Origin: Bacillus sonorensis NBRC 101234 = KCTC 13918
GTDB lineage: Bacteria; Bacillota; Bacilli; Bacillales; Bacillaceae
DNA: 58,239 bases
Assembly: GCF_001592005.1 (NCBI RefSeq)
Contig: NZ_BCVZ01000023.1
Span: 1 to 58,239, forward strand
Direction of reading: 5' to 3'
Of the stretch, positions 46,066-57,705 are shown piece by piece (positions within the stretch are counted from its first letter, which is position 1; each line of letters opens with the position of its first letter). The notes under the pieces are model-generated. The model had not been told where the DNA came from, did not search any database, and saw nothing but the letters and a program-made list of their open reading frames with translations. The position numbers and the translations under genes were made by a program.

Positions 46066-49000
46066 ATGCCTTTCGTTCACCTGCAAGTACATAGCGGCTA
46101 CAGTTTATTAAACAGCGCTGCCTCCGTGGAGGATCTCACAGCCAAGGCAAAAGCGCTCGGCTACGGCGCGATGGCGCTGACGGATGATGAGGTTATGTAC
46201 GGGGCGGTCGAATTTTATAAAGCATGCAAAAAACGCGGAATCAAGCCGATTATCGGGCTGACCGCGTCCGTGCTCACAGATGAAAAAGAACAGCTTTCAT
46301 ATCCGCTCGTTCTTTTGGCAAAAACAAATAAAGGATATAAAAATCTGCTGAAAATCACCAGTGTGCTGCAGTCAAAATCAAAATCAGGGATCAAAGAAAA
46401 ATGGCTGAAAAGCTACCACGAGGACATCATTGCGCTTACAACAGGGGAAACCGGTTATGTTGAAACGCTTCTGAAAGACGGGCAGACGGAAAAGGCAAGA
46501 GAAGCCGCTCTCCGGTATCAATCGATTTTCGGTGAGGAAAACTTCTATCTGTCCTACCAGCCGTACAAGGCTGATCCGCTTCTGTCCGAGCGCATTCTCG
46601 AGCTTTCTGAACAAGCTGGGATTCCGATTACGGCCACAGGAGATGTAAGGTACCTCGAAAAAGGGGATATGACGGCTTACACCTGCTTAAAAGCGATTAA
46701 AGCGGGGGAGAAACTCGGGGAAAATGTGACCGATAAAGGCGATCACCATCTTGATCTGAAACCGGTTGACGAAATGCTCCATATTTACCGTAACCGCCCT
46801 GATGCCTTGGAAAACACCGTCAAGATCGCGGCTCAATGCCATGTCGATTTAAGCCTCGGCCAGACGCGCCTGCCCAAGTATCCGGCGCCCGGCGGCAAAA
46901 ATCCGGACGAGTTTTTAACAGAGCTTTGCTTTGAAGGGCTGTCCAAGCGGTTTCCGGCACCCTCCCGTGAATATGTCCAACGGCTTGAATATGAGCTTTC
47001 CGTTATTAAAGACATGGCGTTCAGCGACTACTTTCTGATCGTCTGGGACTTTATGAAATTCGCGCACGAAAACGGCATTATCACAGGGCCGGGCCGCGGA
47101 TCTGCGGCAGGTTCGCTTGTCGCCTATACGCTGTTTATCACAGATGTAGACCCGATCAGACACAAACTGCTGTTTGAACGTTTTTTAAATCCCGAACGGG
47201 TCACCATGCCTGATATTGATATTGATTTTCCCGATACGAGAAGGGATGAAGTCATTCAGTACGTCAAAAATAAGTATGGCGATCTTCACGTTGCCCAAAT
47301 CATTACATTCGGGACATTGGCCGCAAAAGCCGCGCTGAGGGATGCCGGACGTGTGATGGGCATCAGTCCGAAGGAAGCGGATCAGCTTGCAAAACTGATT
47401 CCGTCAAAACCGGGGGTGACTCTGGAGGAAGCGAGAAAACAATCTCCTGAACTGGCAAGGCGCCTTAATGAATCGAAGCGGTTTCTAGAAATATTTGAAA
47501 CGGCCCGGAAGATCGAAGGGCTGCCGCGGCATACATCGATACATGCGGCAGGCGTCGTTTTAAGCGAAGAGCCGCTCACGAATATTGTGCCGATCCAGGA
47601 AGGACATGACGGCGTATATTTAACGCAATATTCGATGGGCTACCTCGAAGACTTAGGGCTTCTGAAAATGGACTTTCTCGGCCTCCGAAATTTAACGCTG
47701 ATTGAGTCCATCAAAACGCTGATTGAAAAGAACGAACGGATCACGATTGATTTTTCCAGCATATCCTATGAAGATGAGCAAACGTTTAAGCTTTTGTCTG
47801 CGGGGGATACGACCGGCATCTTCCAGCTTGAATCAGCCGGAATGAGAAACGTTCTAAAAAGGCTAAAACCAAACAGCCTTGAGGACATCGTCGCCGTCAA
47901 CGCCCTGTACCGCCCCGGTCCGATGGAAAATATCCCGCTGTATATCAGCAGAAAGCATGGCCAGGCGCCTGTGTTTTATCCGCATGAAGATCTGGCGGAC
48001 ATTTTAAAGGATACGTACGGCGTCATTGTGTACCAGGAGCAAATCATGATGATCGCCTCGCAAATGGCGGGCTTCAGATTGGGGGAAGCCGATCTTTTGC
48101 GGCGGGCCGTCGGCAAAAAAAACAAGGAAATTCTTGATACAGAGAGAAATCATTTTATAGATGGATGTCTGAAAAAAGGATATTCCGTAAAATCGGCAAA
48201 TGAAGTATATGATCTGATTGTGAAATTTGCCAATTACGGCTTCAACCGCAGCCATGCGGTCGCCTACAGCATGATCGGCTACCAGCTCGCTTATTTGAAA
48301 GCCCGCTATCCTTTGTATTTTATGTGCGGTCTGCTGACAAGCGCGATCGGCAATGAAGATAAGCTCGCCCAATACATCTATGAAGCAAAGGGAAAAGGGC
48401 TGAAGATTTTGGGGCCGTCGATCAATAAAAGCGGCTACCCGTTTACAATTGAAAACGGAGCTGTACGCTACAGCCTGAGAGCCGTTAAAGGCGTCGGGAT
48501 ATCGGCCGTGAAAGAAATTTACAGGGCGAGAAAGGAAAAGCCGTTTGCAGACTTGTTTGATTTCTGCATCAGGACATCTGTGAAAAGCGTCAACCGCAAA
48601 ACGATCGAAGCTTTAATTTTTGCCGGAGCAATGGATGAGTTCGGAGAAAACCGCGCCACTTTGCTCGCTTCGATCGACATCGCTTTGGAGCATGCCGAAT
48701 TATTTGCGGGGGACAGTGGACAGCTTGGATTTTTTCTGGATGAAGCCATCACCATCAAGCCGAAATATGCCAAAACGGAAGAGATGCCGCTCGTCGATCT
48801 GCTCGCGCGCGAAAAAGAAACGCTCGGCATCTACTTTTCAGACCATCCGCTGACCGTTCACCGCCCCATGCTCCAACAGGCGGGCGCGCTTCCGGTCATT
48901 CAGCTGCTCGGAAGCAGCCAGAAAAAAGCTGCTCTCGGCGCTCTTGTGACAAAAATAAAAACAATCAGGACGAAAGCAGGACAAACGATGGCGTTTCTTG

Positions 49001-49410
49001 AATTGAGCGATGAAAGCGGGGAGATGGAAGCAGTCGTTTTCCCAGACCAGCTCAGACAGCTTTCCCCGATATTGGAAGAAGGGGTATTGCTTTATACCGA
49101 AGGCCGGCTTGAAACGAGAAACGAAAAGCGGCAGCTCATCATTGCCAGGGCTTCCCTGCTTGATGCGCTTCATACAGAAAAAAAGCCTTCAGTTTACATC
49201 AAGGTTGAAGAAGATCAGCATACACAGGATATCCTTGAAAAAATCAGCGCGATTCTGCAGGAGCACAAAGGAGAGACGCAGGTCTGCATCTATTATGAAA
49301 AGAAAAAACAAACGATGAAGCTTCCTGAAGCCTATAATATACAGGCTGATCACGCTGTACTGTACCGGCTGAAAAGCGTTGTCGGAGATAAAAATGTCGT
49401 GCTTCGGTAA
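46066..49410 (+). CDS. dnaE: DNA polymerase III alpha subunit DnaE
   Basis: 1114 residues. DnaE extends RNA primers, chiefly on the lagging strand, before hand-off to PolC. Domains: PHP (1-210, HLQVHSGYSLLNSAAS), polymerase core with the catalytic aspartates in PDIDIDF (382-388) and GRGSAAGSLV just before, fingers, a helix-hairpin-helix region, and a C-terminal OB fold (about 955-1030, LGALVTKIKTIRTKAGQTMAF). It is the DnaE3 type without a proofreading exonuclease. ATG 46066 follows AAGGGGTGAC and matches the family start. Confidence 0.97.
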   Translation: MPFVHLQVHSGYSLLNSAASVEDLTAKAKALGYGAMALTDDEVMYGAVEFYKACKKRGIKPIIGLTASVLTDEKEQLSYPLVLLAKTNKGYKNLLKITSVLQSKSKSGIKEKWLKSYHEDIIALTTGETGYVETLLKDGQTEKAREAALRYQSIFGEENFYLSYQPYKADPLLSERILELSEQAGIPITATGDVRYLEKGDMTAYTCLKAIKAGEKLGENVTDKGDHHLDLKPVDEMLHIYRNRPDALENTVKIAAQCHVDLSLGQTRLPKYPAPGGKNPDEFLTELCFEGLSKRFPAPSREYVQRLEYELSVIKDMAFSDYFLIVWDFMKFAHENGIITGPGRGSAAGSLVAYTLFITDVDPIRHKLLFERFLNPERVTMPDIDIDFPDTRRDEVIQYVKNKYGDLHVAQIITFGTLAAKAALRDAGRVMGISPKEADQLAKLIPSKPGVTLEEARKQSPELARRLNESKRFLEIFETARKIEGLPRHTSIHAAGVVLSEEPLTNIVPIQEGHDGVYLTQYSMGYLEDLGLLKMDFLGLRNLTLIESIKTLIEKNERITIDFSSISYEDEQTFKLLSAGDTTGIFQLESAGMRNVLKRLKPNSLEDIVAVNALYRPGPMENIPLYISRKHGQAPVFYPHEDLADILKDTYGVIVYQEQIMMIASQMAGFRLGEADLLRRAVGKKNKEILDTERNHFIDGCLKKGYSVKSANEVYDLIVKFANYGFNRSHAVAYSMIGYQLAYLKARYPLYFMCGLLTSAIGNEDKLAQYIYEAKGKGLKILGPSINKSGYPFTIENGAVRYSLRAVKGVGISAVKEIYRARKEKPFADLFDFCIRTSVKSVNRKTIEALIFAGAMDEFGENRATLLASIDIALEHAELFAGDSGQLGFFLDEAITIKPKYAKTEEMPLVDLLAREKETLGIYFSDHPLTVHRPMLQQAGALPVIQLLGSSQKKAALGALVTKIKTIRTKAGQTMAFLELSDESGEMEAVVFPDQLRQLSPILEEGVLLYTEGRLETRNEKRQLIIARASLLDALHTEKKPSVYIKVEEDQHTQDILEKISAILQEHKGETQVCIYYEKKKQTMKLPEAYNIQADHAVLYRLKSVVGDKNVVLR

Positions 49411-49462
49411 GGGCAATCTGAGCATATAGCATTAAAAAAGTCCTGAAGTATGTTATCATTTT

Positions 49463-49491
49463 TAAGATTCTATTGTCGTCCAAAAGAATCT
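49463..49491. repeat. Inverted repeat in the ytsJ leader
   Basis: TAAGATTCT and AGAATCTTA form a perfect 9-bp inverted repeat around a 13-base loop, 60-90 bases before ytsJ. There is no T-run. It could be a terminator relic after dnaE or an operator. Confidence 0.4.
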
Positions 49492-49550
49492 TACAGCAGA
49501 AAACGAAGCAAAATTTTAGGCAAAATTCCCTTGAAGGAGTGTTTGTTAAC

Positions 49551-50786
49551 ATGTCATTGAAAGAAAAAGCGCTGCATATGCACAAAGTGAACCAGGGTAA
49601 ACTGGAATCCAAATCAAAAGTCCAGGTTCGGAATGCGGATGATTTGAGCCTTGCCTATTCACCGGGTGTAGCCGAGCCTTGTAAAGCAATTTATGATGAT
49701 AACAGCAAAGTATATGATTATACGATGAAGGGAAACATGGTAGCAGTTGTATCTGACGGAACAGCTGTGCTCGGTCTTGGAAACATCGGTCCTGAAGCAG
49801 CGCTTCCCGTTATGGAAGGAAAAGCGGTTCTTTTTAAAAGCTTTGCCGGTGTGGATGCCTTCCCGATCTGTTTAAATACATCTGATATAGATAAAATTGT
49901 TGAAACCGTAAAGCTCCTTGAGCCGACTTTCGGCGGCGTCAATCTTGAGGATATTGCAGCACCGAACTGCTTTGTCATCGAGGAACGCCTCAAAAAAGAA
50001 GCAAAAATCCCGGTTTTCCATGATGATCAGCACGGGACTGCGATTGTGACAGTAGCCGGGCTTGTCAATGCCCTTAAGCTGTCAGGAAAATCAATGTCTT
50101 CGATCAAAGTGGTGGCCAACGGCGCCGGTGCGGCCGGAATCGCCATTATCAAGCTTCTGTACCATTTCGGTGTCCGCGATATCATCATGTGCGACACAAA
50201 AGGCGCGATTTATGAAGGCCGTCCGAATGGCATGAATGCCGTTAAAGCCGAAGTTGCCAAATACACAAACAAAAACAGAATAGAAGGAACGCTTCAGGAT
50301 GTGATTAAAGATGCGGATGTCTTTATCGGCGTTTCCGTTGAGGGAGCTCTGACGAAAGAAATGGTTGAAAGCATGGCGGATCAGCCGATCATTTTTGCCA
50401 TGGCCAATCCAAATCCGGAAATCATGCCGGACCAAGCGCGTGCGGCAGGAGCCAGCGTTGTGGGAACCGGACGTTCCGACTTCCCGAATCAGGTGAACAA
50501 TGTCCTCGCCTTCCCGGGCATTTTCCGCGGAGCGCTTGACGTAAGGGCGACACACATTAACGAAGAAATGAAAATCGCCGCCGTTGAAGCGATCGCATCC
50601 CTTGTTTCCGACGAAGAACTGAGCCCTGAATACGTCATCCCGGCTCCGTTCGATCCGAGAGTTGCTCCTGCCGTAGCCAAAGCGGTTGCGAAAGCCGCCA
50701 TGGAAACAGGTGTGGCAAGAATTGACGTAGATCCTGAAGAAGTCGCTGAAAAAACAAGAAAACTCGCGATTATCGAAGAAAATTAA
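49551..50786 (+). CDS. ytsJ: NADP-dependent malic enzyme YtsJ
   Basis: 411 residues. It converts malate to pyruvate and CO2 with NADP. The malate/catalytic regions are YSPGVAEPCKAI and VFHDDQHGTAIV, and the dinucleotide loop is NGAGAAGIAI (about 187-196). It is the short bacterial type without a phosphotransacetylase domain. ATG 49551 lies behind GAAGGAG; open codons further up are not conserved. In B. subtilis YtsJ is the main malic enzyme for growth on malate. Lies between dnaE and accDA. Confidence 0.95.
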   Translation: MSLKEKALHMHKVNQGKLESKSKVQVRNADDLSLAYSPGVAEPCKAIYDDNSKVYDYTMKGNMVAVVSDGTAVLGLGNIGPEAALPVMEGKAVLFKSFAGVDAFPICLNTSDIDKIVETVKLLEPTFGGVNLEDIAAPNCFVIEERLKKEAKIPVFHDDQHGTAIVTVAGLVNALKLSGKSMSSIKVVANGAGAAGIAIIKLLYHFGVRDIIMCDTKGAIYEGRPNGMNAVKAEVAKYTNKNRIEGTLQDVIKDADVFIGVSVEGALTKEMVESMADQPIIFAMANPNPEIMPDQARAAGASVVGTGRSDFPNQVNNVLAFPGIFRGALDVRATHINEEMKIAAVEAIASLVSDEELSPEYVIPAPFDPRVAPAVAKAVAKAAMETGVARIDVDPEEVAEKTRKLAIIEEN

Positions 50787-50808
50787 AACACCCCATTTTG
50801 ATTTTTAT

Positions 50809-50852
50809 CAGCGCGTGATCACTCGGATCCTGGAGTTGTCACGCGCTGTTTC
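50809..50852 (+). terminator. Terminator-like stem after ytsJ
   Basis: CAGCGCGTGA pairs with TCACGCGCTG in a 10-bp stem around a 20-base loop, with TTTCTT after it. The rest of 50853-51030 shows no gene. Confidence 0.65.
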
Positions 50853-51042
50853 TTGAAGAAAATGATTGATATTTCCTCTTATTGGAGACGCTTAAGAAGA
50901 AATCAGCCGCCTGAAAAAATTTTTTTCAGCCTGCATTTCCGGACATTTGTATCCGCTCTCAAGGCTTGTATATCAATTTGTCGGTCTTCAAGCTCATAAA
51001 TGATAACCGCTCTGCTGCCGATTAAAAATTGTCGAATTGAGG

Positions 51043-51071
51043 ATGACACCGTTTGACAAAAAAAGTACAAT
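51043..51071 (+). promoter_or_regulatory. Candidate promoter of accDA
   Basis: ATGACA (51043-51048), 17 bases, TACAAT (51066-51071). A TTGACA at 51053 lacks a well-spaced -10. The only structure seen further upstream is the ytsJ terminator. Confidence 0.45.
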
Positions 51072-51151
51072 AGTTTCGGTATAGTGATGTTCTAGTCTAA
51101 GAGTGAGGACAGGCATATATGAGGAACCCTTCAGAAAAGGGAGGTAATCTT

Positions 51152-52027
51152 TTGTTAAAGGATATATTCAGCAAAAAGAAGAAAAAATACGCTTCCGTTC
51201 CCGCGGAGAAAGCGAAACAAGATGTACCTGAAGGCATCATGACAAAATGCCCTGATTGCAAAAAAATCATGCTCACGAAAGAGCTGGATAAAAACTTAAG
51301 GGTCTGCATGAACTGCGGATACCATCTGCAAATGAACGCAAAGCAGCGCATCAAAAGCCTGCTTGATGATGGAACCTTTGAAGAATTCAATCAGGACATG
51401 GTTTCAGAAAATCCGCTGGGATTTCCGGGATATTTAGAAAAACTGGAAAAAGACCGGGAGAAGACCTCTATAAATGAGGCGGTTGTAACCGGAAAAGGCT
51501 TAATCGACGGGTCTCCTGCGGTCGTTGCCGTCATGGACTCCACATTCAGAATGGGAAGCATGGGGTCTGTCGTCGGTGAAAAAATCACGCAGGCGATCGA
51601 AAAAGCAAGAGAAGAGAAAGTTCCTTTCATCATTTTCACCGCATCGGGCGGCGCGCGGATGCAGGAAGGCCTTCTCAGCTTGATGCAAATGGCGAAAACA
51701 AGCTCGGCGCTAAAGCTGTTCAGCGAAGAAAGCGGCTTGATCATTTCGGTGATGACACATCCGACGACAGGGGGAGTCTCTGCAAGCTTTGCATCTCTTG
51801 GAGACTATAACCTTGCGGAACCGGGCGCGCTCATCGGCTTTGCCGGGAGAAGGATTATCGAACAGACGATCCGAGAAGAGCTGCCTGAAGACTTTCAAAC
51901 CGCAGAATTCTTGCTCAAGCACGGTCAGCTTGATTCCGTCGTTCACAGGGCAGACATGAAAAAAACGCTCAGCAGCATTTTAAAAATGCACCAACCTGGA
52001 GGTGATCTCGAGTGGCTGGAGAATTAG
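51152..52027 (+). CDS. accD: Acetyl-CoA carboxylase, carboxyltransferase beta subunit AccD
   Basis: 291 residues. With AccA it transfers CO2 from carboxybiotin to acetyl-CoA, making malonyl-CoA. The N-terminal zinc ribbon is visible: CPDC and CMNC (about 31-34 and 50-53). The crotonase-like core has [14 protein letters not shown] and [14 protein letters not shown] chose TTG 51152, since GGGAGGT lies at good spacing and the protein then starts MLKDIF as in B. subtilis. The reading frame overlaps accA by 16 bases, indicating coupling. Confidence 0.95.
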   Translation: MLKDIFSKKKKKYASVPAEKAKQDVPEGIMTKCPDCKKIMLTKELDKNLRVCMNCGYHLQMNAKQRIKSLLDDGTFEEFNQDMVSENPLGFPGYLEKLEKDREKTSINEAVVTGKGLIDGSPAVVAVMDSTFRMGSMGSVVGEKITQAIEKAREEKVPFIIFTASGGARMQEGLLSLMQMAKTSSALKLFSEESGLIISVMTHPTTGGVSASFASLGDYNLAEPGALIGFAGRRIIEQTIREELPEDFQTAEFLLKHGQLDSVVHRADMKKTLSSILKMHQPGGDLEWLEN

Positions 52028-52989
52028 AGTTTGAAAGGCCGGTAATCGAACTGCGCAACAAGATTGCCGAACTGAAAAAATTCACACAGGATTCAGACAT
52101 GGATTTAAGCTCTGAAATTACAAAGCTTGAAGCCCGTCTTGAAAGGCTTGAAGAAGATATTTATACAAATCTGAAGGCGTGGGACAGGGTGCAGATCGCA
52201 AGACATCCAAACCGTCCGACAACGCTTGATTATATAGAACATCTCTTTACCGATTTTTTCGAATGCCACGGGGATCGTTACTTCGGTGATGATGAAGCGA
52301 TTGTTGGGGGGATCGCCAAGTTTCGGGGACTGCCCGTCACGGTGATCGGCCACCAGCGCGGCAAGGATACAAAAGAAAACATCCGCCGCAATTTCGGGAT
52401 GCCGCATCCGGAAGGATACAGAAAAGCGTTGAGATTGATGAAGCAGGCTGACAAGTTTAACAGACCGATCATCTGCTTTATTGACACGAAGGGTGCTTAT
52501 CCGGGCAAAGCGGCTGAAGAAAGAGGACAAAGCGAAGCTATCGCGAAAAACCTTTTTGAAATGGCCGGACTTTCCGTGCCCGTCATCTCGATCGTTATCG
52601 GTGAGGGAGGCAGCGGAGGAGCGCTTGCTCTCGGCGTTGCAAACCGTTTATTCATGCTGGAAAACTCCACGTATTCGGTCATTTCTCCGGAAGGAGCGGC
52701 AGCGATTTTGTGGAAGGATTCAGGACTTGCGAAAAAAGCGGCTGAAACAATGAAAATCACTGCTCCAGATCTTAAAGAATTAGATATTATTGATCATGTT
52801 ATAAAAGAGGTGAGAGGCGGAGCGCACCGTGATATGAAACAGCAGGCTGCCTATATTGACGAGGCATTAAAACAAGCCCTCAAGTCCCTGATGAAACTGG
52901 ATAAAAACGAACTGATCCAGCAGAGATACGAAAAATATAAATCCATTGGAAAAATTTCGACTGAAAACCAATATGTTGGGATAAAATAA
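52012..52989 (+). CDS. accA: Acetyl-CoA carboxylase, carboxyltransferase alpha subunit AccA
   Basis: 325 residues, partner of AccD in fatty acid synthesis. The biotin/acyl-CoA-binding core contains [35 protein letters not shown] and [13 protein letters not shown]. The start is GTG 52012, preceded by GGAGGTGATC inside accD, so translation is coupled to the upstream subunit. Terminator at 52991-53025. Confidence 0.96.
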   Translation: MAGELEFERPVIELRNKIAELKKFTQDSDMDLSSEITKLEARLERLEEDIYTNLKAWDRVQIARHPNRPTTLDYIEHLFTDFFECHGDRYFGDDEAIVGGIAKFRGLPVTVIGHQRGKDTKENIRRNFGMPHPEGYRKALRLMKQADKFNRPIICFIDTKGAYPGKAAEERGQSEAIAKNLFEMAGLSVPVISIVIGEGGSGGALALGVANRLFMLENSTYSVISPEGAAAILWKDSGLAKKAAETMKITAPDLKELDIIDHVIKEVRGGAHRDMKQQAAYIDEALKQALKSLMKLDKNELIQQRYEKYKSIGKISTENQYVGIK

Positions 52990-52990
52990 G

Positions 52991-53025
52991 TAAACGTGAG
53001 GCCTTTTGGCCCACGTTTATTTTTA
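52991..53025 (+). terminator. Terminator after accA
   Basis: TAAACGTG pairs with CACGTTTA, with an inner GGCC/GGCC stem, followed by TTTTTA. Confidence 0.85.
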
Positions 53026-53095
53026 TGGAATTGCCTAGAAAGTGAAAGGATTGTGTCAATCGCCGCGATTTTTCCAAGAGTTTGTTTGAAATTTA

Positions 53096-53124
53096 TTTAA
53101 AAACTTTTTGTTTAATTGTATAAT
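53096..53124 (+). promoter_or_regulatory. Candidate promoter of pfkA-pyk
   Basis: TTTAAA (53096-53101), 17 bases, TATAAT (53119-53124). A TTGACA at 53155 has no partner at the right distance. No cre found in the spacer. Confidence 0.45.
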
Positions 53125-53202
53125 AATTAAGGTTTACAAAGGGACTTCGAAAAATTGACATCCCTTTTCATTGTTTTTGCGGCAATGAACGTGTTAAGGT
53201 AA

Positions 53203-54189
<987 letters not shown>

Positions 54190-54215
54190 TGTATAACCCG
54201 AGGAGGAAGTAATAA

Positions 54216-55973
54216 ATGAGAAAGACGAAAATAGTTTGTACAATTGGTCCGGCCAGCGAAAGCGTTGAAAAGCTTACTCAGCTTATGGAAGCAGGAATGA
54301 ACGTTGCGCGCCTTAACTTTTCTCACGGAGATTTTGAAGAGCACGGCGCAAGAATCAAAAACATCCGTGAAGCTGCCAGCAAGCTCGGAAAAGATATCGG
54401 TATTCTGCTTGATACAAAAGGACCGGAGATCCGTACACATACAATGGAAAACGGTGCAATCGAACTTGAAGCGGGCGCTGAATTGATCGTTTCAATGGAA
54501 GAAGTCATCGGAACGACTGAAAAAATTTCTGTGACATATGACGGTTTAATTCATGACGTGTCAAAAGGATCAACAATTTTGCTTGATGACGGCCTGATCG
54601 GGCTTGAAGTTCTTGAAGTGAATGCGGACAAGCGTGAAATTTTGACAAAAGTCATGAACAGCGGGACATTAAAAAATAAAAAAGGCGTGAATGTGCCGGG
54701 GGTCAGCGTAAATCTTCCGGGAATTACGGAAAAAGACGCGAAAGACATCGTTTTCGGCATCGAGCAGGGCGTAGATTTCATCGCGGCATCTTTTGTGCGC
54801 CGCCCGTCCGATGTTCTTGAAATCCGCGAACTGCTTGAAGAGCACAATGCGACAGATATTCAAATCATTCCAAAAATCGAAAACCAGGAAGGCGTCGACA
54901 ACATCGACCGCATTCTGGAAGTGTCAGACGGCTTGATGGTCGCGCGCGGAGACCTGGGTGTTGAAATCCCTGCTGAAGAAGTTCCGCTCGTCCAAAAAGA
55001 ACTGATTAAAAAGTGCAATGCGCTTGGTAAACCTGTTATCACGGCTACGCAAATGCTTGACAGCATGCAGCGCAACCCGCGTCCAACCCGTGCGGAAGCA
55101 AGTGACGTTGCGAATGCGATTTTTGACGGCACTGACGCGATCATGCTTTCAGGTGAAACTGCAGCCGGGAATTATCCGGTAGAAGCTGTTCAAACCATGC
55201 ACAATATTGCATCCCGTTCAGAACAGGCGCTGAACCATAAAAAAATCCTTTCTGCAAGAAGCAAACAGGTCGGCATGTCGATTACGGACGCTATCGGACA
55301 GTCTGTTGCGCATACGGCAATCAACTTGGATGTTTCGGCTATCGTGGCGCCTACGGAAAGCGGCCACACAGCGAGAATGATTTCCAAATATCGTCCAAAA
55401 GCACCGATTGTGGCTGTTACGGTCAGCGATTCAGTATCCAGAAAGCTGTCCCTTGTATTCGGCGTTTTCGCAAAAAGCGGACAAAATCACAGCTCCACCG
55501 ACGAAATGCTTGAAAATGCTGTGCAAAAGTCACTTGACAGCGGCATCGTTCACCACGGCGATTTGATCATCATTACAGCCGGTGCGGTCGGTGAAGCGGG
55601 TACAACGAATCTGATGAAAGTGTATGTCGTCGGCGATGTGATCGCAAAAGGCCAGGGAATCGGACGCAAATCCGCGTTTGGTGAAGTGGTCATCGCACAA
55701 AACGCCAAAGAGGCGGGCGAAAAAATGAAAGAAGGCGCCGTTTTGGTGACAAAAAGCACGGATCGTGATATGATGGCCTCTCTCGAAAAAGCGTCTGCGC
55801 TTATTACGGAAGAAGGCGGCTTGACCAGCCATGCGGCAGTCGTGGGCTTAAGTCTAGGTATCCCTGTTATCGTCGGAGTGGAAAAAGCGACTTCCATTTT
55901 GACAGAAGGAGAAGACATTACGGTCGACTCTGCCCGCGGAGCGGTTTACTGCGGACGCGCCAGCGTGCTTTAA
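54216..55973 (+). CDS. pyk: Pyruvate kinase Pyk with C-terminal mobile domain
   Basis: 585 residues. It makes pyruvate and ATP from PEP and ADP. The barrel has CTIGPAS (10-16) and [12 protein letters not shown]; the catalytic segment [15 protein letters not shown] and [10 protein letters not shown] follow. After the usual ~470 residues an extra PEP-utilising mobile-domain-like module (about 480-585) carries [11 protein letters not shown] with the histidine of the phosphohistidine motif. This extension is normal in Bacillus Pyk but of unclear role. AGGAGGAAG precedes the ATG. Terminator at 55988-56018. Confidence 0.97.
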   Translation: MRKTKIVCTIGPASESVEKLTQLMEAGMNVARLNFSHGDFEEHGARIKNIREAASKLGKDIGILLDTKGPEIRTHTMENGAIELEAGAELIVSMEEVIGTTEKISVTYDGLIHDVSKGSTILLDDGLIGLEVLEVNADKREILTKVMNSGTLKNKKGVNVPGVSVNLPGITEKDAKDIVFGIEQGVDFIAASFVRRPSDVLEIRELLEEHNATDIQIIPKIENQEGVDNIDRILEVSDGLMVARGDLGVEIPAEEVPLVQKELIKKCNALGKPVITATQMLDSMQRNPRPTRAEASDVANAIFDGTDAIMLSGETAAGNYPVEAVQTMHNIASRSEQALNHKKILSARSKQVGMSITDAIGQSVAHTAINLDVSAIVAPTESGHTARMISKYRPKAPIVAVTVSDSVSRKLSLVFGVFAKSGQNHSSTDEMLENAVQKSLDSGIVHHGDLIIITAGAVGEAGTTNLMKVYVVGDVIAKGQGIGRKSAFGEVVIAQNAKEAGEKMKEGAVLVTKSTDRDMMASLEKASALITEEGGLTSHAAVVGLSLGIPVIVGVEKATSILTEGEDITVDSARGAVYCGRASVL

Positions 55974-55987
55974 TCGCTTATGTTAGA

Positions 55988-56018
55988 AAGAAGGGGAAGT
56001 GATTTCCCTTCTTTTTTT
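55988..56018 (+). terminator. Terminator after pyk
   Basis: AAGAAGGG pairs with CCCTTCTT, followed by TTTTT. Confidence 0.85.
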
Positions 56019-56068
56019 ACAGGCGGGGACCGGCCGTTCGCTTCCATAAAGAACGTGAGGTGAAAATG

Positions 56069-56455
56069 ATGAAGTTTTTCTTATTATTTCTCATTATCTT
56101 TCCGGCAAGTGAAATCGGCCTGTTCCTATTGTCCGCCAACTGGATCGGTGTTTTGCCAACCGTGCTGCTGATCATATTGACGGGCTTTCTCGGCGCGGCT
56201 CTGGCTAAAAAGCAGGGCATAGAGGTTTATCATAAAGTCCAGCGCGATCTTCAATACGGAAAAATGCCCGGTGATGCGATTTTAGACGGGCTTTGCATTT
56301 TCTTCGGCGGCATGCTGCTGCTTCTCCCCGGATTTCTATCCGATATCATCGGTTTACTGCTATTGATTCCGGCATCCCGCAATTGGCTCAAACCGTTTTT
56401 ATCCCGCAAACTGAAAAAAATGTCTGAAGGCAGACGGGTGAAAATTATCAAATAA
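56069..56455 (+). CDS. fxsA: FxsA-family membrane protein
   Basis: About 128 residues with membrane helices near 2-22, 26-44 and 72-97 and a basic cytoplasmic end (FLSRKLKKMSEGRRVK). The conserved family core is PASEIGLFL and LTGFLGAALAKKQG. FxsA overproduction relieves F-plasmid exclusion of phage T7 in E. coli; its normal role is unknown. GAGGTG precedes three possible starts (GTG 56060, ATG 56066, ATG 56069); 56069 has the best spacing. Confidence 0.88.
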   Translation: MKFFLLFLIIFPASEIGLFLLSANWIGVLPTVLLIILTGFLGAALAKKQGIEVYHKVQRDLQYGKMPGDAILDGLCIFFGGMLLLLPGFLSDIIGLLLLIPASRNWLKPFLSRKLKKMSEGRRVKIIK

Positions 56456-56491
56456 TGTAAAGCGGCAGCCTGCTGAAAAGCGGATTGTCGT

Positions 56492-57607
56492 TTATTTTTG
56501 GTTTCCTTTAATAAAAAGCCAGATTTCCTTGAATATACCTGTTGTATAGAGAGCCTGAATCAGAACGAAAAGAGCGGGACCCATGATCAGCCCGAGAAAT
56601 CCAAACAGCTTGAGGCCGGCAAAAAGGGAGATGAGTGTGCCTAAAGGATGGATTCCGATTGATTTGCTCAAGATCTTTGGTTCGGCAAGCTGCCTGAACA
56701 GCAATACAACGATGTACAATACACCGAGGCCGATAGCGAGCGGCAGCTGCTTGGTGATTACCAAATATAAAATCCAAGGGACGAATACTGACCCTGCTCC
56801 CAAATACGGAAGAAGATCAACAAGTCCGATGAAAAAAGCAATCGCCACAGCATGGTTGACTTTCAGGACGGCAAGTCCGATCAGCACGAGGACCATCGTG
56901 ATGGAAACGAGCGCAAGCTGCGCCTTCAAAAAGCCGGTCAACGCTTTTTTTAGTTCGGCATAAACCGCGGCTCCCCCTGCAATCAGACGGTCAGGCAATA
57001 CCGTCTTCACCCCTTTTTTGAATTGATGTAAATCCTTGCTGATGAAAAAAGTGGCCAAGAGGGAAAAAATCAGCACGGCTGCCGTATTTGGCAAGAAAGC
57101 GAAAAAAAGCGGCACCATTTCTAAAATTTTGGAAAGAAATGAAGCGGTGCTCGAAGCGAATCCGCTCCCGACATTCTCGATCTGCGCAATAATCGATTCC
57201 TGCTGGCCGGCGTCAAGTCCGTCAAAAAAAGCGGCAAGCTGATTGTAAAGCGGCATGATTTGACCGGTGAAAAATCGTTCAATATAAAAAGCGGCTTTAT
57301 GTAATTGAGCGGGCAGCACCTTGGCCAAATAAGCTGCACCGGAGACAATCTCGGCAACGACCAATGTCAAAAAGCCCGCTCCTAAGACCAAAAAGCAGCT
57401 CAACACGATGCCGACATTGACGCCCCGCGGAAATCCCGTCGATTTTTCCAGCCATTCTACAAAAGGGTTAATCATCACGGCCAGAATAAGGGCGATCACA
57501 AAAGGATAGGTTAACGGAAAAGAGTAGTACCCGGCTGTTCCGACGGCTGCGGTTAAGAAAAGCACAAAACCTGCCCGAAGTGCGATTGTAAGATAGGATT
57601 GATTCAA
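56492..57607 (-). CDS. ytvI: YtvI, AI-2E/PerM-family transporter
   Basis: 371 residues with about eight membrane helices in the AI-2E transporter layout: a pair near 10-45, one near 62-82, a large loop, then a cluster from 155 on. The conserved end is LIGLAVLKVNHAVAIAFFIGLVDLLPYLGAG. Family members export autoinducer or act as Na+/H+ antiporters; the substrate here is unproven. The start is TTG 57607, supported by GGGAGGAT. Divergent from ytwI. Confidence 0.9.
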   Translation of the reverse strand: MNQSYLTIALRAGFVLFLTAAVGTAGYYSFPLTYPFVIALILAVMINPFVEWLEKSTGFPRGVNVGIVLSCFLVLGAGFLTLVVAEIVSGAAYLAKVLPAQLHKAAFYIERFFTGQIMPLYNQLAAFFDGLDAGQQESIIAQIENVGSGFASSTASFLSKILEMVPLFFAFLPNTAAVLIFSLLATFFISKDLHQFKKGVKTVLPDRLIAGGAAVYAELKKALTGFLKAQLALVSITMVLVLIGLAVLKVNHAVAIAFFIGLVDLLPYLGAGSVFVPWILYLVITKQLPLAIGLGVLYIVVLLFRQLAEPKILSKSIGIHPLGTLISLFAGLKLFGFLGLIMGPALFVLIQALYTTGIFKEIWLFIKGNQK

Positions 57608-57705
57608 TTCTAAAATCCTCCCGCAAGAAAGCGTGTCCTTTTTTTCATTTTATTCATGAGTCCTGCTATTATGAGAAAGGTCATAAAAAAATGGAGATGA
57701 AACAG

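Noticed and set aside
50853..51040. Hidden gene in the ytsJ-accD gap
   Set aside because: No frame with a ribosome site longer than about 25 codons was seen in either strand.
51076..51105. FapR-like site (CTAGTCTAA) near the accD promoter
   Set aside because: Only the right half resembles the FapR consensus; the left half does not, so I do not call it.
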